This document shows, in pieces, positions 19,848 to 27,701 of a DNA stretch of 64,000 bases. Within the stretch, counting starts at the first letter, position 1. The number at the start of each line of letters is the position of its first letter. Position numbers and translations under genes: made by a program. The DNA is from Rhizobium sp. CC-YZS058 (GTDB lineage Bacteria > Pseudomonadota > Alphaproteobacteria > Rhizobiales > Rhizobiaceae). The notes under the pieces were generated by a model. That model was not told where the DNA came from. It saw only the letters and a list, made by a program, of their open reading frames with translations, and searched no databases. The stretch spans positions 2,568,001 through 2,632,000 of the forward strand of contig NZ_JAYESJ010000001.1 of assembly GCF_034720595.1 (NCBI RefSeq), in the 5' to 3' direction.

Positions 19848-20414
19848 TCAAACCCCGCGCCGCCCGCGCCCGACAGTGCGGGTCAGCATGGCGGCGATCT
19901 GCCCTTCGGATTTGCGGAAGCTCTCCGCATCCGGCGTCGTCACATGAAACTGGATGGTCGGCCCGGCCGTGGCCTGGGCCCCGGTTCGCCCCGCCGCCCC
20001 CGCGTCGCTTCCGCGGGTCGCCTCGCCGTCAGGTCCGCTCTCGGATGTCTGGGCGGCCAGCGCCCGCGCCAGCCCCCTCGGTGCCGCCAGTCCGCCGGCC
20101 ACGAAGGGCGTCGCTCCGCCGCCGTCGGCCGCTGCGCCGCCGAGCCCTTCGCCCACCGATGTAAGTGCGCTCGAAATCGCCTGGCCGATCAGCCCTTCAA
20201 GCGGCTTCAGCCCGGCGGAAAGGGCGATCTCGCTGATGCGCAGGCCGGCGCTTCTCAGCACGCCCTCGAGCCCGCGCCCCTCGCGCGCCGCGCCCTTCAG
20301 CGCCCCGGTCAGCGCCGCGCCGAAGGCGGCGGAGCGGCGCTCGAGATCGGCGAGCACGTCACCCAAGGCCTGCGCCGCGTCCCTCTGGTCGGAAAACGGA
20401 TCCTCACCCTTCAT
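19848..20414 (-). CDS. Tail tape measure protein (GTA gp11)
   Basis: A 188-residue protein equivalent to Rhodobacter GTA gp11, the short tape measure that sets tail length. It begins with amphipathic alanine-rich helix (LGDVLADLERRSAAFGAALTG), has a hydrophobic middle (LEGLIGQAISSALTSVGEGLG), then a glycine/alanine-rich stretch and a conserved C-terminus with the sequence DAESFRKSEGQIAAMLTRTV. The ATG at 20414 lies within the end of the preceding chaperone gene (ATGAAGGGTGA) and has GAGGAGG at ideal distance; ATGs at 20420 and 20432 are too close to or upstream of that site. Confidence 0.82.
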   Translation of the reverse strand: MKGEDPFSDQRDAAQALGDVLADLERRSAAFGAALTGALKGAAREGRGLEGVLRSAGLRISEIALSAGLKPLEGLIGQAISSALTSVGEGLGGAAADGGGATPFVAGGLAAPRGLARALAAQTSESGPDGEATRGSDAGAAGRTGAQATAGPTIQFHVTTPDAESFRKSEGQIAAMLTRTVGRGRRGV

Positions 20415-20634
20415 CGCCATCCTCCTCCTCATCCGGAAAGGCTGCCATCAAGGCGGCAAGCTCGCCGCGGCGCAGCGGCCGGGGGCCGCCCGGCGGGGCG
20501 AGCGCCGCCGAGAGTTCGCGCGGCGTCATCGCCCAGAAATCACGCGGGGCAAGCCGCAGCCGCGCCAGGCCGGCATGGATCGCCGCCTCCCAGGGGAAGG
20601 GCTCCAGTCCGTCCGTCGCGGCTGCGGCTCTCAA
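20404..20634 (-). CDS. Phage tail assembly chaperone, rcc01693 type (GTA gp10.1), TTG start
   Basis: A 76-residue protein of the small tail-assembly family found between gp10 and gp11 in alphaproteobacterial GTAs. The diagnostic part is PFPWEAAIHAGLARLRLAP followed by FWAMTPRELSAAL. No ATG is available; the only sensible start is a TTG that overlaps the gp10 stop (TTGA), giving translational coupling. The product ends in an acidic tail (DEEEDGDEG). It would be missed by a search for ATG starts only. Confidence 0.8.
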   Translation of the reverse strand: MRAAAATDGLEPFPWEAAIHAGLARLRLAPRDFWAMTPRELSAALAPPGGPRPLRRGELAALMAAFPDEEEDGDEG

Positions 20635-21011
20635 GGGTCCGCGGCGTCCCCCGCACCGTGCGCGGCCCCTGTCTCGTCCGGCTCGCCGAAGGTCGCGGCC
20701 AGCAGTGCCCCGGTCAGCCGCGCCAGCGCCGCAAGCCCGCCATCGGCCTGCATCCGCGCCACCTCGGCTTCGCTCGCCTCCGCGCCGCCGCCGCGCAGGC
20801 CCGCCGCCAGAATGCGGATCATGTCCGCAGCCTTCAGCCGCCCGGCGGCAAAGCGTGCGGCGAGATCGGTCAGGCTGTCCGCGCTGAAGGCGGTTTCGAG
20901 CTCGGCAAGGCTGCCGAGCGTCAGGCAGAGGATTCGCCGCTCGCCGTCGAGCACGGCCTCGATCTCCCCGCGCCGGCGATTGGCGCGTCGTGGTTCGGTT
21001 CGTGCCTTCAT
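20631..21011 (-). CDS. GTA gp10-like tail assembly chaperone (GTA TAC family)
   Basis: A 126-residue member of the gene transfer agent gp10 family, thought to guide tail tube and tape measure assembly. The core RRRGEIEAVLDGERRILCLT followed by GSLAELETAF and ADMIRILAAGLRGGG is characteristic. It lies three bases after the gp9 stop and overlaps the next chaperone gene at its end. Confidence 0.85.
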   Translation of the reverse strand: MKARTEPRRANRRRGEIEAVLDGERRILCLTLGSLAELETAFSADSLTDLAARFAAGRLKAADMIRILAAGLRGGGAEASEAEVARMQADGGLAALARLTGALLAATFGEPDETGAAHGAGDAADP

Positions 21012-21014
21012 CGC

Positions 21015-21422
21015 TCACACCGCCGTAAAGGTCAGCGCACCCGCCGAGTCCAGCGTGATCTCGAACTGCAGCTCGCCGTCATACTGGCCGGTATAGATCA
21101 GCGCGGTCACCTGGAAGCGGCCGGCGATCACCCCGAAATCCGGGATCGCCAGCTGCCAGTTCGGCGTCGTGGCATCGAAGAAGGCGGCGCGGACCAGAAA
21201 GTCGGAGGCCGCATCCTTGAAGAGCCCGGTTCCCGAAACCGCCGCCCGCTGCACCCCCGCCCCGGCCAGGAGCTCGCGCCAGCGCCCGCTCGAATCCGCA
21301 TCGGTCACATCCACCGTCTCGGCGTTGAAGGACAGCCGCTTGGAGCGCAGCCCCGCCACCGTCGTGAACCCCGTGCCATTGTCGATCTTCACCAGAAGAT
21401 CCCTGCCCTTCTGCGCCGCCAT
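21015..21422 (-). CDS. Major tail protein (GTA gp9, TP901-1 type)
   Basis: A 135-residue tail tube protein of the TP901-1/phage major tail family. It begins MAAQKGRDLLVKIDNGTGF, with the core ETVDVTDADSSGRWRELLAG and IPDFGVIAGRFQVTALIYTG, and ends in a beta-rich segment. A strong ribosome site (CAGGAGAGG) precedes the ATG after a 46-base gap from gp8, in keeping with a need for many copies of the tube subunit. Confidence 0.9.
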   Translation of the reverse strand: MAAQKGRDLLVKIDNGTGFTTVAGLRSKRLSFNAETVDVTDADSSGRWRELLAGAGVQRAAVSGTGLFKDAASDFLVRAAFFDATTPNWQLAIPDFGVIAGRFQVTALIYTGQYDGELQFEITLDSAGALTFTAV

Positions 21423-21468
21423 CGGCCCTCTCCTGTTTTCGCCATCGCCGTCATCGGCCGTTCGGTCA

Positions 21469-21873
21469 TCAGCGCGGCTCGGTCACCGCGCGAAACATCA
21501 GCTCCGCCCGGTGCCCGCGCGTCTCGCCGTCGCGCCGGGTGCGCGTCGTCTGGTGCCGCAGGTTGACGAGGATGTGGCTCGGCAGCGTAAGGGCCTGGTC
21601 GTGCAGCAGGGCGCGCAGCCGCGCCGCCACGGCCTGCACGGCCTTGTGCCCGCCCTCCTCGCCCCGCACCTCGATCGCCAGCCGATGCTCCTCGCCGGGC
21701 TCGCTCGCGGTGGAATAATCGCCGCTCTCGATCGCGCCGAAGCGCAGGGCCGGCCGCGCCCCCGGCGTCGTCAGCCGGTCGGTGATCGTCCCTCCGGCAA
21801 CCAGTCCGGCAAGCGCCGCATCGCCCGACAATCGGGCGAAGATCGCCGCCTGGAGCTCGTTGGCCGCGCTCAT
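21469..21873 (-). CDS. DUF3168 tail terminator (GTA gp8)
   Basis: A 134-residue DUF3168 protein, the tail completion protein at the head end. Family features are an N-terminal helix (SAANELQAAIFARLSGD), ALAGLVAGGTITDRL and the central EHRLAIEVRGEEGGHKAV. The start overlaps the gp7 stop by four bases. Confidence 0.87.
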   Translation of the reverse strand: MSAANELQAAIFARLSGDAALAGLVAGGTITDRLTTPGARPALRFGAIESGDYSTASEPGEEHRLAIEVRGEEGGHKAVQAVAARLRALLHDQALTLPSHILVNLRHQTTRTRRDGETRGHRAELMFRAVTEPR

Positions 21874-22214
21874 GGCAGGAGCTCCCGGCAGCGGCAGCTG
21901 ATGATCCGCCGGCTCTCGTCGGGATCGATCGCCGCCAGGATCTCGAAGAGGCGCGGACCCTTCCGCAGCCGCATGCCCGCCTTCAGGTCGCCGCGCCAGC
22001 GCAGGTCGATCCGGTGGCTCGCCTCGCTCAGCCGTTCGTCCTGCCGCTCGCCGATGAACACCGCCAGCGGCTCGATCCGCGCCCAGAGCGTCGCGAGAAC
22101 CACCGTGCTGCGTATGACCCCGCCCTGCCCGTCCGGCGTCTCCAGGAAGGTTTCGAGGTCGAGCCGCGCCGTCATCAGCCCCGGATCGATCACGCCGCTG
22201 CCAAGCGCGCTCAT
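21870..22214 (-). CDS. Head-tail adaptor (GTA gp7)
   Basis: A 114-residue head-tail joining protein (phage_H_T_join type). The sequence DPGLMTARLDLETFLETPDG near the N-terminus and VLATLWARIEPLAVFIGERQ in the middle are typical, as is the closing GPRLFEILAAIDPDE. It overlaps gp6 and gp8 by four bases each (ATGA). Confidence 0.87.
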   Translation of the reverse strand: MSALGSGVIDPGLMTARLDLETFLETPDGQGGVIRSTVVLATLWARIEPLAVFIGERQDERLSEASHRIDLRWRGDLKAGMRLRKGPRLFEILAAIDPDESRRIISCRCRELLP

Positions 22215-22783
22215 GCGATCCGCCTCAGCCGGTAGGGCGCGAGCAGGCGGTCATAGCCGTTCGGCACCGCAGCCGGCTGCTCCTCCAGGCCCACCGCGCC
22301 GCGGAAAGAATAGAGCTGGGTCAGATGCAGCAGCATGGCGCGCCGCAGCCCCTCCGGCATGTCGGCCAGGGTTTCGCCGAAGCCCGCGGTAAAATCCACC
22401 TCGATGCCGTTGATCGCCTTCTGCGTTTCCGGAACGGCGGGCAGGAAAAGCCGCGCCGGCCGTGCCGCCCCGTCCAGGCAGAAGCCGGTCAGGTTCACCG
22501 CGCCCGGCGTCCCGTCGGCCCTGTAGACCGTGATCGCCTCGATCGAGCGCACCGGCCCGCGGCCGATCTCCAGCACGCGGCCCGCCGGCCATTGATCAAG
22601 ATAGAGGCGAAACGGCCGGCTGATCAGCGCCAGCCCCGTCTCGCGCTCCAGATGGTGGCGCACGGCGCGAATGAGGCCGGCGATCAGCCCGTCCTCGGCC
22701 GTCTGATCGACACGCAGATGCGCCCGCGCTTCGCCGAGCGAAAGCGGCTCGACCGGCGGCGGCGCCAGTTCGACGATGGTCAT
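22211..22783 (-). CDS. Head-tail connector (GTA gp6, HK97 gp6-like)
   Basis: A 190-residue connector that docks on the portal. The N-terminal part PLSLGEARAHLRVDQTAEDG and the helix IRAVRHHLERETGLAL are the family signature, followed by beta-strand regions and VDFTAGFGETLADMPEGLRR. The 162 bases between it and the capsid gene hold no visible gene. Confidence 0.88.
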   Translation of the reverse strand: MTIVELAPPPVEPLSLGEARAHLRVDQTAEDGLIAGLIRAVRHHLERETGLALISRPFRLYLDQWPAGRVLEIGRGPVRSIEAITVYRADGTPGAVNLTGFCLDGAARPARLFLPAVPETQKAINGIEVDFTAGFGETLADMPEGLRRAMLLHLTQLYSFRGAVGLEEQPAAVPNGYDRLLAPYRLRRIA

Positions 22784-22945
22784 GTGTCACCCATTTGAGG
22801 AGAAGCGAAGGATCGGGATTGGCGGACGCGGTGGGAGGAGGGTCCGCGTCCGCCAAGCGGGGGAAGCGCTCTTGCGAGCCTGCCCATCCCCCCGCGGGAC
22901 GATCCTTGGGCTGGATCTAAACAACAAGCGCAGCCGCGCGGACAA

Positions 22946-24241
22946 TCAAGAGGCGGCGAACTTCATCAGCTTGATCGCCTCGAAATTCTGCACGCCGCCC
23001 CCCACCCGCTTGGTGGTGTAGAACAGCACATAGGGCTTGGCGGAATAGGGATCGCGCAGCACCCGCGTGCCGGTGCGGTCGACAATCAGATAGCCCGACT
23101 GGAAGTCGCCGAAGGCGATCGACAGGCTGTTGGCCGAGAGATCCGGCATCTCCTCCGATTCCGCGATCGGAAACCCCATCAGCGAGGCCGGCTGGCCCAC
23201 GGCGGCCGGCGGCTTCCAGAGATAATTGCCATCGGCATCCTTGAACTTGCGCACCTCTGCCTGGGTTCGCCGGCTCATCACGAAGCTCGCCTTCTGGCGA
23301 TAGCCGGCCTTCAGCGCATAGATCAGGTCGATCAGCGTGTCGGAGGGATTGGCCGCGCGGAACGCGCCGGCCGCGCCGCTCAGGATGGTACCGATATTGC
23401 CCCAGCTCCAGCCGCTGTCGGCGACCGTCGGATAGGTCAGGAAGCCGCGCGGCTTGTTCACCCCGTCACCAGTGACGAAGGCAAGTCCTTCCTGCTCGCC
23501 GAAGGCGATATCGACCTCGGAGGCGATCCAGCTTTCCACATCCACCGCCGCATCGTCGAGCAGGGCGGCAGTGGCCGCCGGCATGGCATAGAGCTCCATG
23601 GTCGGGAAGGAGAGCTCGGCCAGCTGCGGCGTGTTGGTCTGCGGCCGCGCCGCCGTTTCCGCCACCCAGCCCGAAGTAAAGCCCGCCAGCGAGAACGGCT
23701 TCTTGAAAAGCGAGGCCGAGACCTGTCGCACCGTCGCAAGGCCGCGGATCGGCGAGATCACCGCCACGCGGCGGCCGATTTCGCCATCCACCTGCGCCGG
23801 CACCAGAAAGCCGCCATCCGCGCCGACGCTGATCGACATGGCCTTTTCTTCCAGCGCGCGCAGGCTGGCCTCCTCGCCCCGCCGGATATAGGCCTCGAAG
23901 GCCGCCTTGTGTTCGGCGGCATCCGGGCTGATCCCCTCGCCGCGGCTGAGCGCCGGCCGCGCCTTGCGCAGCAGCATCTGGTCCATCGCCTGTTTCTGCT
24001 CGTCCATGGCCCGGGCAATCCGGTCCACCTTCTCGCGCGTCACCACATCCGCGCCGAACTTTCGCTCCAGCTCGTCCAGCCGCCGGTCGTTGCTCTCCTT
24101 GAACGCCTCGAAGGTGTGGAGGAAATCGTCGAGCGCCGCGGTCATCGTGTCGGCGGAGGCCTTGACCTCGGGCGCGCGCCGCGAAAGCCCCGTGGTCCCC
24201 GCCATCCCTGCCTGATCCGCTGTGTCTGCCATCGTCATCAT
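22946..24241 (-). CDS. HK97-type major capsid protein (GTA gp5)
   Basis: A 431-residue HK97-fold capsid protein. The first 110 or so residues are a charged coiled-coil delta domain (LDDFLHTFEAFKESNDRRLD, DRIARAMDEQKQAMDQMLL) that the prohead protease removes; the mature shell begins around MSISVGADGGFLVPAQV. Conserved shell parts include GGFLVPAQVDGEIGRRVAV, AETAARPQTNTPQL and VTGDGVNKPRGFLTYP. The ATG overlaps the gp4 stop (ATGA). Full length and intact. Confidence 0.95.
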   Translation of the reverse strand: MMTMADTADQAGMAGTTGLSRRAPEVKASADTMTAALDDFLHTFEAFKESNDRRLDELERKFGADVVTREKVDRIARAMDEQKQAMDQMLLRKARPALSRGEGISPDAAEHKAAFEAYIRRGEEASLRALEEKAMSISVGADGGFLVPAQVDGEIGRRVAVISPIRGLATVRQVSASLFKKPFSLAGFTSGWVAETAARPQTNTPQLAELSFPTMELYAMPAATAALLDDAAVDVESWIASEVDIAFGEQEGLAFVTGDGVNKPRGFLTYPTVADSGWSWGNIGTILSGAAGAFRAANPSDTLIDLIYALKAGYRQKASFVMSRRTQAEVRKFKDADGNYLWKPPAAVGQPASLMGFPIAESEEMPDLSANSLSIAFGDFQSGYLIVDRTGTRVLRDPYSAKPYVLFYTTKRVGGGVQNFEAIKLMKFAAS

Positions 24242-24813
24242 CGGGTTCCTTTCAGGTTGAACGCCATCATCCGCGAAGCCCGCCGCAGCGTGCGGACGAG
24301 CTCGGTCTCCCGGTCGCGATAGAACCGGGCCTGCTTCACGTCGGAGACCCGCGCCGAGGGCAGCATCGGGAAGGTCACGATCGAGATTTCCCAGAGATCG
24401 GCCTCCAGCACGCGCCGCACGCCGCTCTTGGCGTCCCGGCTCGCCCGCACCGTGCGGAAGCCGATCGAAAGCCCGTCGAGCGCGCCGCTCTTCATCAGCT
24501 GATGCACCTCGCGGGCCCGCGCGACCCCGGGCGAAAGCAGCCCCTCGACATAGAGGCCGCGCAGATCCTCGCGGATCTCCGTCCAGGCCCCGATCGGCTC
24601 GTTCGGGTCGTGCTGGTAGAGCATCCTCACGCCCGCCGGCCCGCGCCGGGTCAGGGAATGCGAAAAGGCGCCGCGTTCGATCCGGTCGCGGCCGAGATCG
24701 ACCTCGCCAAATACGCTCGCATAGCCGGAAAACCGGCCTTCGCCGGTCACGCCCGCCAGCGTCAGGCCGGCATGCGCCCTCGTCCGCCGGACCGGTCCTC
24801 GATCAGTCGCCAT
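24238..24813 (-). CDS. HK97-family prohead protease (GTA gp4)
   Basis: A 191-residue U35/S78-type serine protease that matures the capsid. Recognisable parts are GRFSGYASVFGEVDLGRDRI, GAFSHSLTRRGPAGVRMLYQ with the catalytic histidine in YQHDPNEPIG, and the serine in GALDGLSIGFRT. The ATG at 24813 follows AAGGAGAGG. The first 31 coding bases and their 5' flank are partly duplicated upstream (24906-24936). Confidence 0.93.
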   Translation of the reverse strand: MATDRGPVRRTRAHAGLTLAGVTGEGRFSGYASVFGEVDLGRDRIERGAFSHSLTRRGPAGVRMLYQHDPNEPIGAWTEIREDLRGLYVEGLLSPGVARAREVHQLMKSGALDGLSIGFRTVRASRDAKSGVRRVLEADLWEISIVTFPMLPSARVSDVKQARFYRDRETELVRTLRRASRMMAFNLKGTR

Positions 24814-24815
24814 CA
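24785..24815. repeat. Imperfect 31-base direct repeat, copy 1 (copy 2 at 24906-24936)
   Basis: CGCCGGACCG, two variable bases, CCTCG, one variable base, TCAGTCGCC, one variable base, TCAC occurs at the gp4 start and again 121 bases upstream, four mismatches in 31. The 267-base gap 24814-25080 between gp4 and the DUF6107 gene contains no open frame I trust; the repeat suggests that it grew by partial duplication of the gp4 5' end. Confidence 0.55.
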
Positions 24816-25080
24816 CCCTCTCCTTGTCAGTGCAGAACAGGCTCGCAGTACCGGACAGCCGACCTCCCCGGTCGCGCCTGCGCCGAGGCCGGCAAGCGCA
24901 TCGCCCGCCGGACCGAACCTCGGTCAGTCGCCTTCACGTCCTCAGTGCCGGTTCGGTCTTGGACGTTCGGCCGCCGGACTCAGCCGGGACAGGTCGGAGG
25001 CGGTCGCCTGTCGACGACGACAGTCCTGCGGCGCCCGTCCGCCGGCTCGGCGACCGCGGCACGATCACTCTCGAGGCGCC

Positions 25081-25398
25081 TCAGCGTCTCTTCTGTCCAT
25101 AGCGCGCCGCCATGCGCACGGCGGCGCCGAGCACCCACCAGGCCGCAAGGCTTGCGACCGCCGATCCGCCGAGCAGCAGCTCGCTGCGGGAGATCCGGCC
25201 CATCAGCCCCAGATGCTCGGCCGCCAGCAGCCCCGTCGGTCCGCCGAAGACCAGGCCGCAGAGAAGCCCGGTCACGAACCGCGAGGCCGCCTCCTGCCGC
25301 CCCTTGGGCAGCATGTAGACGAGCGACACCGCCGCCCCGGCCACAGCACCAAGTCCACGCATCGCCCAGAAACCCGGCTCGTGACCGAACTCCGCCAT
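25081..25398 (-). CDS. DUF6107-type small membrane protein in the GTA cluster
   Basis: A 105-residue protein with two or three hydrophobic segments (GLGAVAGAAVSLVYMLP, TGLLCGLVFGGPTGLLAA, LLGGSAVASLAAWWVLGAAV). It resembles the rhizobial DUF6107 family and takes the place of the unnumbered small gene (gp3.5) between portal and protease in other GTAs. Function is unknown; being a membrane protein it could help particle release or act as a holin, but that is speculation. The start MAEFGHEPGF has AGAGG nine bases before it; a start three residues upstream is possible. Confidence 0.65.
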   Translation of the reverse strand: MAEFGHEPGFWAMRGLGAVAGAAVSLVYMLPKGRQEAASRFVTGLLCGLVFGGPTGLLAAEHLGLMGRISRSELLLGGSAVASLAAWWVLGAAVRMAARYGQKRR

Positions 25399-25567
25399 GA
25401 TCCTCATCCTCTTCCACTCTCTGAAGGCAGCCCGATTTTCCGAGTCCCGTGAATCCCTTGCCGCCAAACCCTCACCCCGCCTGCAAACCCCTTCACCCAC
25501 CACCTGACCGCCCAAAAACCCCATCATCCCCATGTCACCAGCCTCTCTCGCTCAGCCCCCACCCCAC

Positions 25568-25617
25568 GGTCCGTCCCCCCTTGTGGGGAAGGTGGGCGGC
25601 AGCCCAGAGAGGGTCTT
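25568..25617 (+). repeat. RIME-like palindromic repeat, copy C, inside the GTA cluster
   Basis: GGTCCGTCCCCCCTTGTGGG continuing to GGCGGCAGCCCAGAGAGGGTC, the same core as copies A, B and D, in the 265-base gap between the portal gene and the DUF6107 gene. It interrupts an otherwise compact phage-type operon and may form a hairpin in the transcript. Confidence 0.75.
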
Positions 25618-25663
25618 CCCGCCCCATCCGCAGCGTTCGCGATCCCGCGCCCGTCGACCCGCC

Positions 25664-26803
25664 TTAGTAGCCGACCGCCGCCCGCTTCTCCTCGTCCGTC
25701 AGGAAGGTGGCCGCGCCGATCCGTTGCCAGAGGTCGCTCACCTCGGCGGCGAGCCCGGTGACCCGGTCGAGGTCGGGGACGAGGCTGAGGGGGCTGGCGT
25801 AATGGCCGGCGAGGAAGCTGGAGAGCGCGGCGGCGGTGCGGGTGGCCATGGGCAGCACCGTCAGCCGGTAGAAGGCGCGGTTGGCCTCCTGATAATTGGC
25901 ATAGGTGTTGTCGCCCGGAATGCCGAGCAGCATCGGCGGCACGCCGAGCGCCAGGGCAATGTCGCGCGCCGCCCCGTTCTTTGCCTCGATGAAATCCATC
26001 TCCTGCGGCGAAAGCCCCATGGCCTTCCAGTCGAGACCGCCCTCCAGCAGCAGCGGACGCCCGGCGCGCAAGGGACCGCCATAACCCTCGTCCAGCTCGC
26101 TGCGCAGCCGGTCATACTGGTCGCTCGTCAGGTTGCCGCCCTCCTTCGGCTGGTAGACCAGCGCGCCGGAGGGACGGGCGGCGTTGTCGAGCAGCGCCGT
26201 GTTCCACTGCGCGGCGGCATTGGAAAGGTCGAGCGCCGCCTGCGCCGCCGCAAGCGGCGAGAAGCCCAGCTGGTCGTCGAGCGGATGGAAGAGCCGGAGA
26301 TGCAGGATCCGCCCCTCCTGAGCGCCATAGCGGGTCAGGCTGCTGCCGGCGCGGTACTCGTAGCCCTCGGGCCACCCGTCCCGCCCCTCGACGATCCGCA
26401 CCCGGTCGGGCCGCAGCAGATGCAGCTCGCGCGGCATGCCACCGAGCGTGACAGCATCGATGAACGCATTGCCGGACAGGAGAAGATGGCCGAACAGCGC
26501 CTCGAGGAACTCCGCGCCCGAACGCCCGGCGCCGGGCCGGGCGAGCAGCGCCAGCGCCGGATGGTCCGGTCGCTCCGTTTCGCCCTCATAGGCGAGCAGC
26601 GGCACGGCCGCCGCCGCCTCGGCGATCATCCGCACCGTGCGGTAGGCGATCGGATTGCGCAGGAACCCGTCCTGCGCCAGCGCCGTGTAGCTGCGCCCAC
26701 CGGAGGAGAACCGGACCTCCCGGCGCAGCGTCGGCAGCCCGACCGCCTTGACCTCGCTCGGCGCCCGCAGGCGCGACCACGGCATTCGCATTCGTCGCGT
26801 CAT
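25664..26803 (-). CDS. Portal protein (GTA gp3, HK97 type)
   Basis: A 379-residue HK97-family portal, the dodecameric ring through which DNA enters and leaves the head. Family marks are YTALAQDGFLRNPIAYRTVR, AFIDAVTLGGMPRELHLLRP, FSPLAAAQAALDLSNAAAQW and NTYANYQEANRAFYRLTVLP. The ATG at 26803 has GGAGG seven bases before it, so the start is firm. Full length. Upstream the cluster is interrupted by two plus-strand small genes. Confidence 0.95.
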   Translation of the reverse strand: MTRRMRMPWSRLRAPSEVKAVGLPTLRREVRFSSGGRSYTALAQDGFLRNPIAYRTVRMIAEAAAAVPLLAYEGETERPDHPALALLARPGAGRSGAEFLEALFGHLLLSGNAFIDAVTLGGMPRELHLLRPDRVRIVEGRDGWPEGYEYRAGSSLTRYGAQEGRILHLRLFHPLDDQLGFSPLAAAQAALDLSNAAAQWNTALLDNAARPSGALVYQPKEGGNLTSDQYDRLRSELDEGYGGPLRAGRPLLLEGGLDWKAMGLSPQEMDFIEAKNGAARDIALALGVPPMLLGIPGDNTYANYQEANRAFYRLTVLPMATRTAAALSSFLAGHYASPLSLVPDLDRVTGLAAEVSDLWQRIGAATFLTDEEKRAAVGY

Positions 26804-27186
26804 CCCATACCTCCAGAACCCGGCCGTCCGACGCTGCCGGATCGGCTTCGTCAGGCTCAGGTTGCATTTTCAGTTCATCTTTGCGCCGGCGCGGACGCTC
26901 CCCATCGCCAGCAGGCGAAAGGGCCTTACCTCCACGTGCCCGACCGACATCCGCCGCAGGAAACGGGCCGAACGGTAAGCTGGCCTCTTTCAAATCCAAC
27001 GTCGCTGTCCCGTTTTGGCACAGCCTGCACGGGGCTCAATGCTGCAATGCAAAAACGCCGGATCCTAAATCGATTGAAATCAACTGAACCGTTTTAAAGC
27101 TTTAAGGCATGGATTTACTTTGTCTTTACGCTGTGCAACCGTCATTGCCATCAAACGCAACCGGTCTTGAGTTCAGGAGAGTGAGC
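26804..27186. other. Intergenic region between portal gene and the small-gene pair
   Basis: 383 bases without a gene I can support. The portal-proximal half is GC-rich; an open frame there overlapping the portal start has no family features. From about 27055 the base composition turns AT-rich (GATTGAAATCAACTGAACCG, then TTTTAAAGCTTTAAGG), suggesting that the plus-strand promoter for the small genes lies between 27070 and 27130. A -35-like TTGAAA at 27074-27079 is visible, but no well-spaced -10 stands out. Confidence 0.5.
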
Positions 27187-27339
27187 ATGTCGCATGTCGA
27201 GAAGTCGCCCGTCGTCACGCAGCGCGAAATCATTCCGCAGCATCTCCTGAACAGGATCGAGAACGAATGGAGCCAAATGCGCTCCGCCGCCTCCGCTCCC
27301 CGCCTGGAGCTGCGTCCGCAGACGATCCGCAAGGATTGA
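27187..27339 (+). CDS. Small protein A (50 aa) of a tandem paralogous pair inside the GTA cluster
   Basis: ATG with a strong ribosome site (AGGAGAG) encodes 50 residues with no signal peptide. The central helix IPQHLLNRIENEWSQMRSAA followed by SAP is closely similar to the second small protein downstream, with about half of the residues identical over some 23 positions. It runs against the GTA genes on either side. The conserved pattern (IPQ, L, R, E-EW, Q-R, AP) with a tryptophan suggests a short amphipathic helix that binds a partner. I do not recognise the family. Confidence 0.65.
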   Translation: MSHVEKSPVVTQREIIPQHLLNRIENEWSQMRSAASAPRLELRPQTIRKD

Positions 27340-27448
27340 GGGCGGTCGGAACAATTTTTTCGCGCAAAGGCGGAACCTTCCTCAGTCAATGCCGTTTATG
27401 GCCCGCTCAACCCAGCGTTAAGCATGATGTGATCGGAGGCAGCGGTTC

Positions 27449-27565
27449 ATGACGAGCAAGACAATCCCCCAGAGCCTGTTCGAGCGGTTCGAAAGCGAGT
27501 GGCGCCAGGTTCGCGATGGTGTTCGCGCCCCGGCCAAGCCGATCGCTTCCCAGGCAGCGAAATAA
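27449..27565 (+). CDS. Small protein B (38 aa), paralogue of the preceding gene
   Basis: ATG preceded by GGAGG at nine bases encodes 38 residues: the helix IPQSLFERFESEWRQVRDGV followed by RAP mirrors small protein A (IPQ.L..R.E.EW.Q.R....AP). It ends with TAA and is followed by a hairpin (GGCATCG-CTG-CGATGCC, 27571-27587) and then a rho-independent terminator, so it is a real expressed unit rather than chance. Function unknown; a GTA regulator or a phage-defence-like micro-protein are both guesses. Confidence 0.65.
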   Translation: MTSKTIPQSLFERFESEWRQVRDGVRAPAKPIASQAAK

Positions 27566-27598
27566 TCGACGGCATCGCTGCGATGCCTGATCAACACA

Positions 27599-27626
27599 AA
27601 CCGGTGCCGCACGGCGCCGGTTTTTT
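27599..27626 (+). terminator. Rho-independent terminator after the small-gene pair
   Basis: AACCGGTGCC-GCAC-GGCGCCGGTT followed by six T. Stem of about ten pairs with one G-T. It ends the plus-strand transcript and protects the convergent gp2 from antisense reading. Confidence 0.85.
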
Positions 27627-27701
27627 CGTTGCGATCGGCAGCGAAACCTGTCGGCGACCGCCGGATCGGTAGCGTCCACAGTGCCCAACTGGCCTTCCTC
27701 G

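Noticed and set aside
26586..26999. 137-codon minus-strand frame overlapping the portal start
   Set aside because: No family features and the portal gene has a firm start with a strong ribosome site in another frame.
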